Source: Phyto melanocephala | Taxonomy: Eukaryota > Arthropoda > Insecta > Diptera > Rhinophoridae | Direction: 5' to 3' | Assembly: GCA_941918925.1 (NCBI GenBank) | Contig: OW799234.1 | Coordinates: forward strand, 122,009,895 to 122,073,894 | Length of the DNA: 64,000 nucleotides | In this document: positions 1 through 11,350 of the stretch, one piece after another | Layout of the letters: every line of letters begins with the position of its first letter | Position numbering within the stretch: position 1 is the first letter of the stretch | Notes under the pieces: model-generated | Databases searched by the model: none | Seen by the model: the letters and a program-made list of their open reading frames with translations, nothing else | Told to the model about the DNA's origin: nothing | Program-made: the position numbers and the translations under genes

Positions 1-299
1 CTTTCAAAACTCAACTACATATATGATTGTCAACGATTCTGGTACTCGCAACCGATGTTGTTTCTCTGAGTAGATAAATTTCCATAATATCTCCCTTAAT
101 AAATACTTAATTAAAATGAATAAAAAAAATTTCCGTAAATAAAATATTAATAAAAGAAAACATCTCAAAACCAAAAATAAAAAAGGTCGTAAACACAAAA
201 ACAATAACAAATATGTTATATAAATGCAGTGAACTCGCGATAATATGAACTAGTTAAAACCTAGCCAGTTCACTTTTGCAAGATTTTTCATACATATTT
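1..299. other. AT-rich stretch, nothing recognised
   Basis: Low-complexity AT-rich DNA. A 68-codon minus-strand open frame exists, but it is almost all Leu/Phe/Ile from A/T runs and I do not regard it as coding. Confidence 0.5.
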
Positions 300-1185
300 G
301 GGCATTTCAATGTCATCGTACGTGACATTTGTACTTCTATAAAGTGGAGTAATTTTTGCAAAAATAAGAGTAACTAAAACAAAATTAGATCTTTGTGTTC
401 CATTGAAAGAAGACTTTATTTAAAAAAAAAATTAATTTTATTCGAATCATTGTTGTCTAAAATATCCAGAAAAATAAGAATATATCGTACGTGACATAAC
501 ACAGAAGTAATTTTGAGGTATATATGGAAATATGAAAAAATCTGCGAATCTTGGGAAGTAGTTTTTCTTTTTCTAATTTCTTACACTAAACCAAATAGTT
601 TTCATTTAAAATCCATCACACTTTATTGAAAACAATCTTTAAATGATTTTTTAATAAATTCAATTTAATATCGTTCGTGACATATCGTACGTGACAGATT
701 TTTCTCTACTAGTATTCTTAGGTAATAAAATGTATATTATGTTAAGAAAAAAAGTTAAATTCTAAATTAGGTCCTCTTGCGACTGTTCAAATACGAATGA
801 CGGAGACAAATAATGTTATTGCACTACGTACGTGACATTAAAGTAACATCCAAGGGTAATCAAAAAAAAAAAAAAAATACCACTAATTGGACTCTATATT
901 TTCTTTTTTCTTATGGATCTTGTTAATTGTTGTTGTTACCTTAATTTTAAAGTATATTTACAATTACAATTTATTTTTACAATTTAGTCGCTAAAAAATA
1001 GTTGATTTCAATTCTTTAAAATAAGTCAGATTAAACTCTTATTATTGCTCTTAAAATAATTTAATAAGCTCTTAATACCTGTGCAGAGTAAAATTTGAGT
1101 GTTTTTTTATCGATAAACTTATATGAAAAAACTTTCAAGAATTTTTAATTTTACAGTCGTGGTTGACATATTCATGGAAATGCCC
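300..1185. mobile_element. Non-autonomous TIR element, copy 1 (GGGCATTTC ends)
   Basis: Begins GGGCATTTCAATGTCA and ends TGACATATTCATGGAAATGCCC, so the ends are inverted repeats of about 16-20 bp. A second copy with near-identical sequence lies at 25031-25928, and homology stops at these ends in both. It has no coding capacity. It carries five copies of TCGTACGTGACAT or a close variant (near 316, 485, 671, 685 and 825), all in the same direction. No clean target duplication is visible, so the superfamily is not assigned. The motif series may be transposase binding sites (inference). Confidence 0.8.
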
Positions 1186-3086
1186 ATATGCTAATGGCTA
1201 ATAATTTTCCTTTAAAACGTTTCTTCTATAAAAATTAAAGTTTCTTTAAATTTTTGTTTATTGTTTGTTGGCTTTTAAAAATAAATGTATTTAAAAAAAA
1301 TTGTAAGTTTCCTTTTGTTGTTTATTTTTTTCAATCTTCTTTAAAACAGTTAGCTCTTTGAGTACATTCAAAAGTCGAAGGACATTCCAATGCTTTATTT
1401 AAAATTACGATATCATTCCCGGATTTTAAAGTCCTTTTTAGAACCTCCACATAATGACCTGCAATGAATAGATAATCTATAATATCTATAATATCTCCTT
1501 ACGGGGATCTCTCGTATTCGAAAACAATCGGTCCAATGTATTTGTAATTTTTAAATACTCGAAAGAGTAATGTTTAAATACTTAAAAGCAATATACATTT
1601 AATACAAGCATTTTTATTTTTTTTTTTCGTCCCAAATATTGTTGATCTTTGCAACCAAAATTGGCAGATTAAGTAATACTTGCGCTTTTGTATAAATACT
1701 TTGGAATTTATAATTGTTTCTTTAAAATTAAGAAAATATGCTTTTGGTTTTAACTTGTATTTAAGAACTTTTCACTTTAAATTTATATTTATAAATGATT
1801 GTGGAATTCAAGCTGAATGCGAGCTCTAACTAAAACGTGTATGTAAGAAATTTTAATGATCAGCTAAAAATAATTCAAAAGCAAACAGCTAGGGAAATCC
1901 CCAATTTATGATAAAATTCAATCGGATCTAAATTTTAACACTGTGTAAATAAAATCCATTAAAAAATACAAAAATTAGACGTTTACATTTAAGAGCTGTT
2001 GAACTATGTTTATATACATACATACATATATTTTAAAGTAGTCAATAGAAAAGAAAAATGTTAAGTTTTTGAAATTTTCACATATAACAGAGTTCATGTT
2101 ATAGCGAGTAGACTGTATAAAATTTTCTATGAACAAAGAAACTGTAGGAAATATTTAACACTTACCACTTTATTCATGCAACATTACTAATTCCGCTTGT
2201 GTGTAGAAAAATAAATAAAAATTTATTTATTCCACAAAATTAACATACACAAACATACTACATTGAAAATGAAATAAAATAAAAAAAGTATTTGGATGGA
2301 AATCATAAACATATGCTTTTTGTTTTGAAGTGAATAAAATCGTATTTTTAACAACTTTTCTCAGATTATTTATGGTTATATGAATTTGGAAAAACAATCC
2401 CTCAATTATTTTGTTTATTTAAGAAATTTTAAATACTTGAATAATTTGCTGTTAATACTCGCATACACGTAGTACTAATACACTTGCAAATAAAAACACT
2501 TTTTAAAATACTCATCATAAAAACGTAAACAAATATTAAAATACCCCTGACAGTCACATGCCTTACATACAGTGATGGGAATGCTTTTTCAATAAGTCCC
2601 ACTAAATATGGCCTTAAAATCACTAAAAAAAAAATGAGGTGAATTTTTTATATTAATAATTTTCTTGTATTTTTCCAAATTTGTTTAAGATTTTAGCGGT
2701 AAATCGTCAAAAATATTTAAAAGTTATATAAAGTCACCTTTCACACTTGAGTAAATAAAACTGGAACAGATGAACTTTAAAGACAAGAAAATAAGGAGAA
2801 AGTGTGTAGTACAAGATAACCTCTTCTCTTTATTGCTCCTTTTCCTACTACTTCTCGAAATTTTGTCTCATGCGTCAAAATATTTTCTTATATATCAAAA
2901 AAGGCTTAATAAAATAGGTCTTTAAATTTTTTTATGTGCTACTGATATATTTTCTTAAATAATAATAAAAAAGTGTGAGCAAGATCAAACAAAAAATCTT
3001 TTCCCATCACGGTTGCCTCGTTGATACTGCATTTAAATGTCTTTTGTAAATAATGAACATTTTCAAGACCCTTTATACTTGGAGCT
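1186..3086. other. AT-rich intergenic or intronic DNA
   Basis: No gene, long inverted repeat or recognisable transposon protein seen. It contains scattered A/T homopolymers. Short minus-strand frames (for example 2429-2623) resemble no family I know. Confidence 0.4.
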
Positions 3087-3326
3087 TGGCTTGGAGCTAA
3101 AAGGGCCAATGTCACTTTTCTGCTCTTTTGAGTTAATCATTGCATTAGATTTGTTTTCTTGCTCTATTTCTTTATGGTAAAACAGCTAAAGTCATACTTA
3201 ACCCAGAACAGTTTCATAAATAAAACGCTTGCCAATGCCACTATGAAAGCATGTATAAAAGTTAAAGTTCAATTCCAATTTTCTCAAAAGTAAATATTTT
3301 GATATTGGCCTTTTAGCTCCAAGCCA
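3087..3326. mobile_element. 240-bp MITE with TGGCTTGGAGCTAAAAGG ends
   Basis: The left end TGGCTTGGAGCTAAAAGGG is matched in inverse by CCTTTTAGCTCCAAGCCA at the right end. Similarity continues inward (CCAATGTCA against TGATATTGG, then CTCTTTTGAG against CTCAAAAG). There is no coding capacity. A target duplication is not obvious, so the superfamily is open. Confidence 0.7.
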
Positions 3327-4012
3327 CAGATATATAAATAATTATATTTACTCTTAAATATACATATATAGTTTTACTTGATACTGCTTGCCATGCAATT
3401 ATATATTCTCTCTTATTTTAGTTTAAGGTATTTGTTGTTGTTTTTGCGTCAACATCGCTTTATTGTTTCTTTCAGATTTCAGATATCTGTTTTATGTTTT
3501 ACGCAAATTAACGCTTAACAGGCAACGTAATAATAAGACTACTAGAGAATAACAAATTGGTGTCGAAGTGATGTTGATATGAAATCAAAATATGTTGACC
3601 TTAAAACGACTAATCACTTTCGACTACAAATTTTTGTTTATGTCTTGAAAATTCCCTTACATAGAAGCTACAAATATAAAGGTAAATAGAATACAGATAT
3701 TGGGGGAGATTATAATAATTTAAATTTGCATGACAATCATCACCTATAACTCCCTTTCCTTCAACGAAATATCATTCGTTACACAATGTCATCATCAAAT
3801 CTGCTATCGGAAAGTATTCTTTACTTACTTCTCTCATCTAAGATGTATTGTGCATTTGTCGATATTTTCCCGAACTGTCTTGACCATCACTCTTAATATG
3901 TCTATCAGAGTTTATGAAACTATATCGCACATCTGGTTAACTAATTACCGTTTAAAATAATTATTTTCTTAAATTTCGTTTATTTTTGAATTGAACAGAA
4001 ATTAGCTACACT
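3327..4012. other. Unassigned stretch
   Basis: A pyrimidine-rich TTTCTTTCAG near 3472 could act as a splice acceptor, but nothing supports its use. A 76-codon plus-strand frame at 3730-3960 sits in slightly GC-richer DNA and resembles no family I know. Confidence 0.3.
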
Positions 4013-4161
4013 AAGGGCTATTCTAGTAACTTATCGATAACTAAAGTTAGGATGTTATCGGACAGATAACTAGTTTTTCGTTATTACAACTTTTCTTTAA
4101 CCTAAAAGTGTCCGATATGTTAAAGGGAAGATCACTCTACCTTTAACTTTTAACGTGATGC

Positions 4162-4687
4162 CATGTTCACACGGCAATATGAATCTCGTGGTTCGCTCTC
4201 TGAATCACGAATGCGAACCCTGCCGTTCGGACGATAGTTCTTGTTTCACTTTGACATTTTTTTTTCAATTATTTAACGCGGCTTTTTGTTTTTTCTGAAG
4301 CACAGTCTTTGATTGAAGTCATTCTTCTACACATTAAAATACGTTTCACTATTTTTCTTTTTTCCATTTTAGTTTAAATATATGTTTAAACATATATATT
4401 TTATTTCCACAATGATTTTTTTTAATTTTTTACACACAATATTTTTTTTTTTGTTTTTCTTTGTTTATGTTTTGTTTTTGACAGCCAGTACAGATAAATT
4501 AGCGATTTTTTGTTATCAAAATTGGAGATGATAGTAAATTTTTCGAGATTCGCAACAAGATTCAAAATGAACCATGAAGATTCGCTCTCAAGATTTTGTA
4601 TGGCGAATCTTGTAGATTTAATCAAGATTCGGTCGCGAACCTTGAATGAAAGAGCGAACCTCGAATTTTGCTGTCCGTGTGAACATG
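4162..4687. mobile_element. 526-bp MITE with CATGTTCACACGG ends
   Basis: The element starts CATGTTCACACGG and ends CCGTGTGAACATG, a perfect 13-bp inverted terminal repeat. Subterminal sequence is also inversely related: CGGTTCGC-like and AATCTTG-like blocks recur on both sides. It contains no transposase. Overlapping frames at 4422-4728 are by-products of the repeats. Confidence 0.8.
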
Positions 4688-4837
4688 CTATGAGGTTTAT
4701 AAATTTAAAGTTACCATATTTTCTGTGATTTAAGAGAATTATTTACTATTCGTTTGTCGTTGCCACTTTGTTTTAAAAAAACTAATTAATTTGTTAAAAA
4801 TTGTCAATATGTATTTGTTTTGGTGCTGCCATATTAA

Positions 4838-4841
<4 letters not shown>

Positions 4842-4870
<29 letters not shown>
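4842..4870. repeat. (TA)n microsatellite
   Basis: An uninterrupted run of about 14 TA dinucleotides. Confidence 0.95.
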
Positions 4871-4877
<7 letters not shown>

Positions 4878-4998
4878 TTACAGGGAGGTTTTAATAACGA
4901 AAAATACTTAATGGCCAGTTTATTGCTCACGTAAACAGACGTTATCTTTAATTAACATTAACTTTGTCGGCAAGTTGTAATAATGGCCCTAAAACTAT

Positions 4999-6029
4999 TA
5001 AACAGCATAACAGCGACACAGTAACTAGAGATGTAGGAGTAAAATGGGAACACACTGCGATTTCACTAACATTTTAACGTAACTGAGAGCTGTAAAGTAA
5101 AACAATTCAATTCTACTAACTGAATCATATATCGTACAACTTCCCGTTATGATTCGGCTTGGGTGCAGATAATGTCGATATTTTATCTAAATAATCTGGC
5201 AACTCTGGTTTGCGCTAAAATAGCATGTCCACCTGCCACAGAATCAGCATCTACCCGTGTTTATAAAAAATCCCTTAATTTCTTTGTAGAGCTACTCTTC
5301 TTATAAATTTTAACAAACTTGCCGTAATGAGTTGATTTTGTAAAATCATGTTATAATTTTGCTTTTTAATATTGCTTTTTTTTTGTTTCAACATTTCTTA
5401 CATTAAGCCAAACCTGTTTTAACGTTTATATTTATGTGTATATATGTTATTTCAAAACTTAATTTAACATTTATTTTTAAATATGACTCTATGATTGAGT
5501 TACCGACTAGAGTAATGAAAAATGTGCACTGAATTGTAGTCGTACTCACTGCCACAAACTTTGTAAAAACCCAGCAGAGAGAAGTTGCATTTTAATTAAA
5601 GTGACTTTTGGTTCAAATGATTGAATAACAAAAATAATATACACTCATACATACAAACATATATACATTCGTACAAACATAAATATATTTCAGATATTTT
5701 TAATGTTAATAAAAAAAAAAATAAACAGAGTGTTTGTAAATTTAATAAAATTAATTATATTTAGCAAAAATGTCATAAAAGAAACTTAAAATATCTACTG
5801 TTCAAATATTAGTATCTCCATACTCTGTTAGATTAAAATAATAATTTGTTCATTTAAATTATCTATGCTCTCTCTTTTTCTATCTCCTTACAGGTACGTT
5901 TTATAAACTAGATGCTATTCTTTATGACTTTAAAATGGATCCCAGGTATTGTTTAAACTATAACTTGCATTAAATGCATTTTTCTAATTAAAATCTTGTT
6001 ATGCAATTTAATAAATTGTTACACCTCCG
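4999..6029. other. AT-rich stretch
   Basis: No gene or repeat boundary recognised apart from the splice-like site at 5867-5899. Confidence 0.4.
5867..5899 (+). other. Candidate recursive (zero-nucleotide exon) splice site
   Basis: A run of about 26 nearly pure pyrimidines (5867-5890) leads to CAG at 5891-5893, followed at once by the donor GTACGT. An acceptor directly joined to a donor, (Y)nNCAG|GTRNGT, is the known form of Drosophila ratchet points, which remove very long introns stepwise. The candidate host exon at 31248-31763 lies on the same strand and about 25 kb downstream. No transcript evidence is available here, so function is inferred. Confidence 0.4.
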
Positions 6030-7658
6030 CACTATAGGAAATTGTTCCCCCTTTTTTTGACAAAATTAATTACAGCCAAACGGGTGGACCGATTTGAACG
6101 ATTTTTTGGACTTGACTTTTGGTAAACACTTAAGAGAGAGGGAGTGACCAAAAAAGTTTTTTATACACTCAGAAAAAACCTATGTAAATTTAACTAAAAG
6201 ATTAACAAGTAGTTAGTTCTAAGAAGGGGTTATAGGTTTCCGCATCCAAAATTTTTTTAGATCTTTGATAGATAATCTGGTTTTCTAAACTGCTTTTCTT
6301 CTAAAAATTTTTTCGAGTGTACACTTATATAACAGTAGAAATTAATTTTACCAATTTAATGAAGTAACAAACAAAGATATGTTTAAAAAGGATTTTATTC
6401 AAAAATTTGATTTTCGAGTCCCAAACCGTTAACTAAATGTAATATATATGGGTTTAAAAAGCCACCACACTCCATTTCTTCATCTGCGCTCTCGAGATTT
6501 TCTTCGTCTGTTTGAGAATTTTCTACGAAATTTTGCTCCTCTGAGCTCAGTAATTCGATCACTTCTTTAATTTCTTCTGGTGCTTGATGCGTTTGATCAA
6601 CAAAATGATGGAAATGAGTGGATCTGATATGTCCAATGCTCGATTAAAAACATCCGGCTACTTTTTCGACCAATCTATCGGATTTATATATTTTATGGCG
6701 CGATTCAAAGGCATCCTCACCAAAGCATCCAACTGAACTGGACAGTGAAATCAACAGTTTGCCGTGAATGTACAAGAACCTTATGTACAGTTGCTGTCAT
6801 TGGTTACCAGGGACACTTCATTATTATGATCTTTAGAGGCTTCTGCAGCAACTCGTCGTTTTGTTCTCTCAGATTTTTGGCAAAAAGGTATTTGCGGTCG
6901 TCCAGGTTTCGATTTAATGGAGGCACACTGTGTTTCACGTTTTCTGATCGAAGTACTGGCTTTAAGCCAAACTGTATGATGTTTTTAAAAAACTTTAAAA
7001 CTTCTGGAATTATTATGCCATTTTATATTCATATTTGAACAAAATGTCGCGAATGCTCTTTTAAATACTATTTAAAGTTTTCGGAACAATCACTCTCAGA
7101 AATGTATGACAAGATATGGGCGTAAATAGCGGTTATTTTGTCAATTTCGTTTTGCTTCGCTAGCCATATATTAAATAATATTATTTTTTTTAAATTCGCA
7201 AAAAACCACAGATGAAATATATTAAATTTGGAAGATAATTGATTGTTCTAGAGATCTATTATGATATTATGTCTAACATGTGTTATAATTTTTTTATAAG
7301 TCTATATAAAGTTCTTATTTATAATTCCATTAGTTCGTTTTAAGGTCACTTTAATTTTTCCAATTTAATCGATCTTATAGATGAGTTTACCAACATTTGG
7401 CTACAAAATGTAAAAGTACTTACCTTCGGCATTATTTCCCATTTTAAAATTTTTCAAAAATAAAAATTTTGGTTGCGAAAACTTTTAGTAGAAGATGTCA
7501 CAAAATTCACTGCACTTGAGGGTTTTCTGATAACTGGTTTAGAAATCGTAATCGAAACAAGTGTTAAAGTAATAGAAATTAAAAATAAACTTAAAATAAA
7601 CTTGACAATTCCAATTTTTACTTTTGGCCAAAAAAAAGGGGGCAAATTTCCTATAGTG
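6030..7658 (-). mobile_element. 1.63-kb TIR transposon with CACTATAGGAAATT ends
   Basis: The left end CACTATAGGAAATTGTTCCC is matched in inverse by GGGCAAATTTCCTATAGTG at the right. About 28 of 30 bp agree, including the flanking C/G and T/A runs. The interior carries a decayed minus-strand gene (6460-7442). Flanks do not show a certain target duplication. A CAC-starting terminus is compatible with several DDE superfamilies, so I leave the class open. Confidence 0.75.
6460..7442 (-). pseudogene. Decayed spliced gene of the CACTATAGG transposon
   Basis: On the minus strand an ATG at 7442-7440 opens a 19-nt exon, ATGGGAAATAATGCCGAAG, followed directly by the donor GTAAGT. Farther along are coding-like pieces in shifting frames. 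They include FCSNMNIKWHNNSRSF near 7050-7000, SKPGRPQ near 6900, SERTKRRVAAEASKDH near 6860-6810, ESRHKIYKSDRLVEK near 6700 and an acidic tail VDQTHQAPEEIKEVIELL ending near 6465. GRP, SERTKRR and ESR.K.Y..DR resemble, from memory, an uncharacterised transposon-associated protein group seen in cnidarians and arthropods. I cannot assign a catalytic domain. Several stops and frameshifts make it non-functional. The plus-strand frame at 6745-7038 is its shadow. Confidence 0.5.
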
Positions 7659-8934
7659 CACTGCCTAAATTTATATACCAACATGTCGATCCATTCGACC
7701 GTAATCTAGTTGTAAATGTGACTATACTCTCTTTGCTTAGTTTATGTTTTATCATACAAAAAAAAAAAACACTTTTTGCAAAAGCAACTTGTATCAAAAA
7801 TGTTGATTCCATATATTCTTTTCTCTTTTTTTTTTATATACACATATGCTTTGCGCATGTGTAAGTAGCTTATAACTCATAAAACACTAAACCAATTTTA
7901 TTAAGATTCAATTGTATATCTTTTATTTTAATATCGATTGTATAATGCGTAAACTGCATAAAAAAAATTTACTTTAAACACGTTCTCGTCGTCTCTATAC
8001 GAAGTATAGGGCCATAACAAAATATTTTTATCTAGATCTGATCATCGTGATGTTTTTAATTTCATTTGAACACAATTTTAATATGTATGTAACATATGTG
8101 GTGGTCGCAATCAATAACAGTTCAAGCAATGTCAGTGAGCTGTTTTCTTATGGTGTGGTCTATTAATTTCCCCTTTCGCCTTAATATTTTTATTATTATC
8201 GGGGGCTGGTTTGATTCTTGCTTGGCAATGGCACCCAGAAAATAGACAATTATATTAATTACCAGTCAAATAATTCAGTTCTTGAAATTGAACTTTTCTT
8301 TTGTGTTTTTTGGAATAATAATTTCAACTACATATTTATAAAATTCAATGTACCATCGCAACTAAACTATGCGATTTGCAAAAATTGCGGTTCTTACAAC
8401 CGATACTGTTTTCTCTGTGTACCGTTTGATATGGTTTGCGGCAGTAAAGTCAAAGTATTCCTTTAAAGCATTAGTTTGTAAAGAACCTGGTGAAGCTGCA
8501 TAATACGTTCACAGCCCTTAATTTTAATTATTATACAAACATAATAGTTTTACCCCACATTAAGATAAATAAGTATAAGGCTGGAAGGAATATTATGCAT
8601 TTATGCTTAAATTTTAAAGCCAATCGTCCTACCAATCGTAATTATGTTCAAACAACTAAGAAAACGTCTAAGAAGCAATCGCTATTCGCGCATTTATCAA
8701 TAAGAACATATATTTTAAAGCACAGTTTATACTAAATATAAAATCTAAAAATTTTAGTTTCACTCGGTGCATTCTTTTACTTAGTTTTCCCAGAAGAGTA
8801 CTTTGTAACTAATTTCTCAGCTTTAGTATTTAAAAAAAAATTAACATACAAAATTTTACTTTACTTTTTACCAAATTTTACGTAGTAGGTAGACCATCCA
8901 ATATCAATCCGAGTTTTCATTTAAGGCACAATTT
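7659..8934. other. Unassigned AT-rich stretch
   Basis: Plus-strand frames at 8218-8466 and 8490-8735 have no recognisable domain and unremarkable composition. No repeats were identified. Confidence 0.35.
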
Positions 8935-9358
8935 TAGATGATGGGTTTACAATTGATCGTAGAGCATGAGAGGTGCAGTTGTTAGGCACGAAGACGAGTT
9001 GAGTCGGACGGCTCTTCAGCCTTACTTTCGCGAACAGCAGCAATATTTTCTACAGCACGAGCTATACGAGCATGCACTGGTGTTTTCACATCTCCTATAG
9101 ACCCGGTTTGCTCAAATTTTTGCACGATTTTTCCGATTGTACGCACATTTTGAAGAATCACGAAGTGCGTTTTTTTTTTGAACGTCCATTTTTATAATAA
9201 ACCTGAATAATTTTAAGGCGTTGCTCGATTGTGTATCTTTCCATGGTTCAAATTGAGTTAGTCTGAAACTTAAAAATGTCAATTGAAATGCAGAAAAAAA
9301 ATACTTGACATATAGAAGTGGTTCACATTCAACATCAGCCCTTAAAACTTAACCACCC
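8935..9358 (-). pseudogene. Tc1/mariner-type transposase N-terminal fragment with left TIR
   Basis: The minus strand shows the TIR GGGTGGTTAAGTTTTAAGGG, then an ATG at about 9244 opening MERYTIEQRLKIIQVYYKNG. After a frameshift comes TIGKIVQKFEQTGSIGDVKT, followed by ARAVENIAAVRES. These are the typical helix-turn-helix region and linker of insect mariner-like transposases that end in a DDE_3 domain. The catalytic domain is absent. The same TIR and N-terminus recur at 32605-33205, showing both are one family. One frameshift near the poly-A run and later stops make it dead. Confidence 0.75.
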
Positions 9359-9756
9359 TTTTTTAAAAACTTGACTGTCTTTGTAAAAAATATTATATTG
9401 TCGGGCATGATAAAATGTAACTTTTTTTATTTGTACTAAATTGTGTTTGTTTTTCAACATTAATTAAACTTTAAGAAAATAAATGTCGTAAGAAAAACTT
9501 TTCCCTGTACAATTTTCTTGATATATTGTGACTAGATGTTAACCAACTGCATTCTACTTTCAAAAATTTACAGAAAGAAAAAAAATGTCTACAAAGTGTA
9601 AAGAAAGAAGTGTTGACTGCTGTAATTGTTACTTCCGATTTGCCTTACATCTTAATTTATGTTGTTCTTGGACATTTCTATTTACAATAAAACAAAAACA
9701 ATTTTCTTTCACACTCCTTGCATACAAAATAATTAGCTGCATAAATTTTAATAAAA
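9359..9756. other. Unassigned AT-rich stretch
   Basis: Nothing recognised. The Cys-rich 80-codon frame that starts at 9585 runs straight into the INE-1-like element and is not convincing. Confidence 0.4.
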
Positions 9757-10590
9757 AACAAGTAAGAGCGGTATATTCGGCCGTGCCGAATCTTATATAC
9801 CCTTCACAACGTGTAGTCATGCAATAACAGTAGTTTGTATCACCATTCATCCCATATGAAATACTTACATACATATAAAAAACATACATATATAAAAAAC
9901 ATCCCGTTGTAAAATTATAAATTTACGTATGTATGTTAAAAAAAAAAATAAAAAAAAAATTTAAAAAAAAATTTAAAAAAAGAATTAAAAAAAAAAATTT
10001 TTTAAAAAATAATTCAAATATATATAATAAATATAAAACAAAAAAAAAAATAAAAAAAAAATTAAAAAAAAAAAATAATAAAAATATAAATAATATATTA
10101 AATTAAAAATAAAATAAAAAATAAAAGAAAAATTAAAAAAAAAATTTTAAAAAAATATTTAAAAATAAAAAAAATTTTTTTTGGCTCAGCTAGGATTCGA
10201 TGCCACGTTTTCTCTAACCAGTATACACGTTTGTATGTATGCATGTTGTTGTTGTAATGTTGTTTTTGTGAAAACAAAATCGAGGTGGTCGTGGGATTTT
10301 GCTCATATTTCAGTTGTTTATGTACCGATGTTTCTCATTTTCAATACCGATCTACTCCCGAATATTTCTGATATTTTAATACCTCACCCGAGACCAAGCG
10401 ATGTCGGGGGGCTTCAAAAAGTTGATTTCAACATACACACGGACAGACTGACAGAGCTTAATCGACTTCTCTATTCATAAGCTTTCAGAAAATATATACT
10501 TTATGGGGTCGGAAATGAAAATTGTAGAAATTTCACACGGAATGACAAACCTATATACATATACCCTTTTTCACTGTGTGAAGGGTATAA
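9757..10590 (+). mobile_element. INE-1/DINE-1-like Helitron-type element, copy a
   Basis: The 5' end is AACAAGTAAGAGCGGTATAT, followed by the hairpin TTCGGCCGTGCCGAA and TATATACCCTTCAC. The middle is a 250-bp A-rich tract (about 9930-10175). The 3' region has CACACGGACAGACTGACAGA, ATATATACTTTATGGGGTCG, and a terminal hairpin CCCTTTTTCACTGTGTGAAGGG before TATAA. The block with repeated GGACAGAC, followed by TATACTTTATNGGGTCGGAAA, is shared with the Drosophila INE-1/DINE-1 (DNAREP1) group, as I recall it. The 99-codon frame at 10181-10480 is a chance opening that recurs in copy c because the two copies are homologous. It is non-autonomous. Confidence 0.75.
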
Positions 10591-10935
10591 TAAACTAATA
10601 ATTTACTTAATTATTCGCGATATGCTCCCAACTAAATAAATAAAATTAATTTTATTATTATTTTAACTTGTGTGTTCTTTCCTGCAAAAGACCCAAAACT
10701 AGTTTAATTGTCTTTTGTGTTTTTATCAACATTTTACTAAAAGCATTGTATTATGAAAAGCTATATGAGAGCTGTGTGTATAAATAGAATTTTTTATGAA
10801 TAGTGTGAGACGAATACAAACTGCACAAATATTTTGAGCTATAGTGGTGATCATGATGTACGTAAAACTATTATACTATAAATGCTACGCCCCTTTACGA
10901 ATAAAAATGCATTCTGAATTTTAATTGAATATCAA

Positions 10936-11350
10936 GTGCAAGCTAAAAATTATAACTTTTTTTTTATGGGCGTGACATTGCCCACTTTTCTAATCACGAA
11001 ATTGTATAGTCATGGCAGCTCAATATGTGCGCAAAGTTTCAGAAAAATCGGTCCAGTAAAAGTACCTCAAAATTATAACTTTTTTTATGGGCGTGGCCCT
11101 GCCCACTTTTCTAATCACAAAATAATAATAACAACAAAATATGTGTGCAAATTTTCAGAAAAACCAATCTAGTAAAAGTAGCTAAAAATGATAACTTATT
11201 CTTTATGGGCGTGGTACTGCCCACTTTTCTAACCACGAAATTGTGAGTTCATAAGAGCTCAATACGTGTACAAAGTTTCAGAAAAATTGGTCAAGTGCAA
11301 GTAGCTAAAAATTATAACTTATTTTTTATGGGCGTGGCCCGCCCACTTTT
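10936..11350 (+). repeat. ~120-bp tandem minisatellite, four units
   Basis: Four units with the motif ATGGGCGTG(GC)-CTGCCCACTTTTCTAA begin near 10966, 11087, 11205 and 11328, giving spacings of 121, 118 and 123. Each also contains GTTTCAGAAAAATCGGTC-like and AGTAAAAGTAGC-like blocks. Repeated GGGCGTGGC blocks are typical of the middle of INE-1-like and other Helitron-type elements, so this is probably the core of one whose ends are lost. The open frame at 10936-11172 follows the repeat and is not a gene. Confidence 0.8.

Larger units (their letters stand above)
4013..4998. mobile_element. Degenerate ~1-kb inverted-repeat element hosting a nested MITE
   Basis: The left end AGGGCTATTCTAGTAACTT is matched in inverse, with mismatches, by sequence ending AAGTTGTAATAATGGCCCT at the right. 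Similarity of roughly 70% extends about 35 bp inward. A sharper MITE (4162-4687) sits inside. The ends are too diverged to give a target duplication or a superfamily. Confidence 0.4.

Noticed and set aside
4..210. 68-codon minus-strand frame
   Set aside because: Leu/Phe/Ile-rich translation of A/T runs with no domain.
7454..7709. Overlapping frames on both strands at the right end of the CACTATAGG element
   Set aside because: They span the TIR and first-exon region without domain similarity.
8370..8440. Similarity of ACAACCGATACTGTTTTCTCTGTGTA to sequence near 45-80
   Set aside because: About two thirds identity over 36 bases only, not enough to claim a repeat family.
9585..9827. Cys-rich 80-codon frame
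   Set aside because: It crosses into the INE-1-like 5' end and has no regular Cys spacing.
10181..10480. Apparent conserved protein shared with 15595-15891
   Set aside because: The similarity is due to homologous INE-1-like copies; the frame has no family match and includes the element's non-coding tail.
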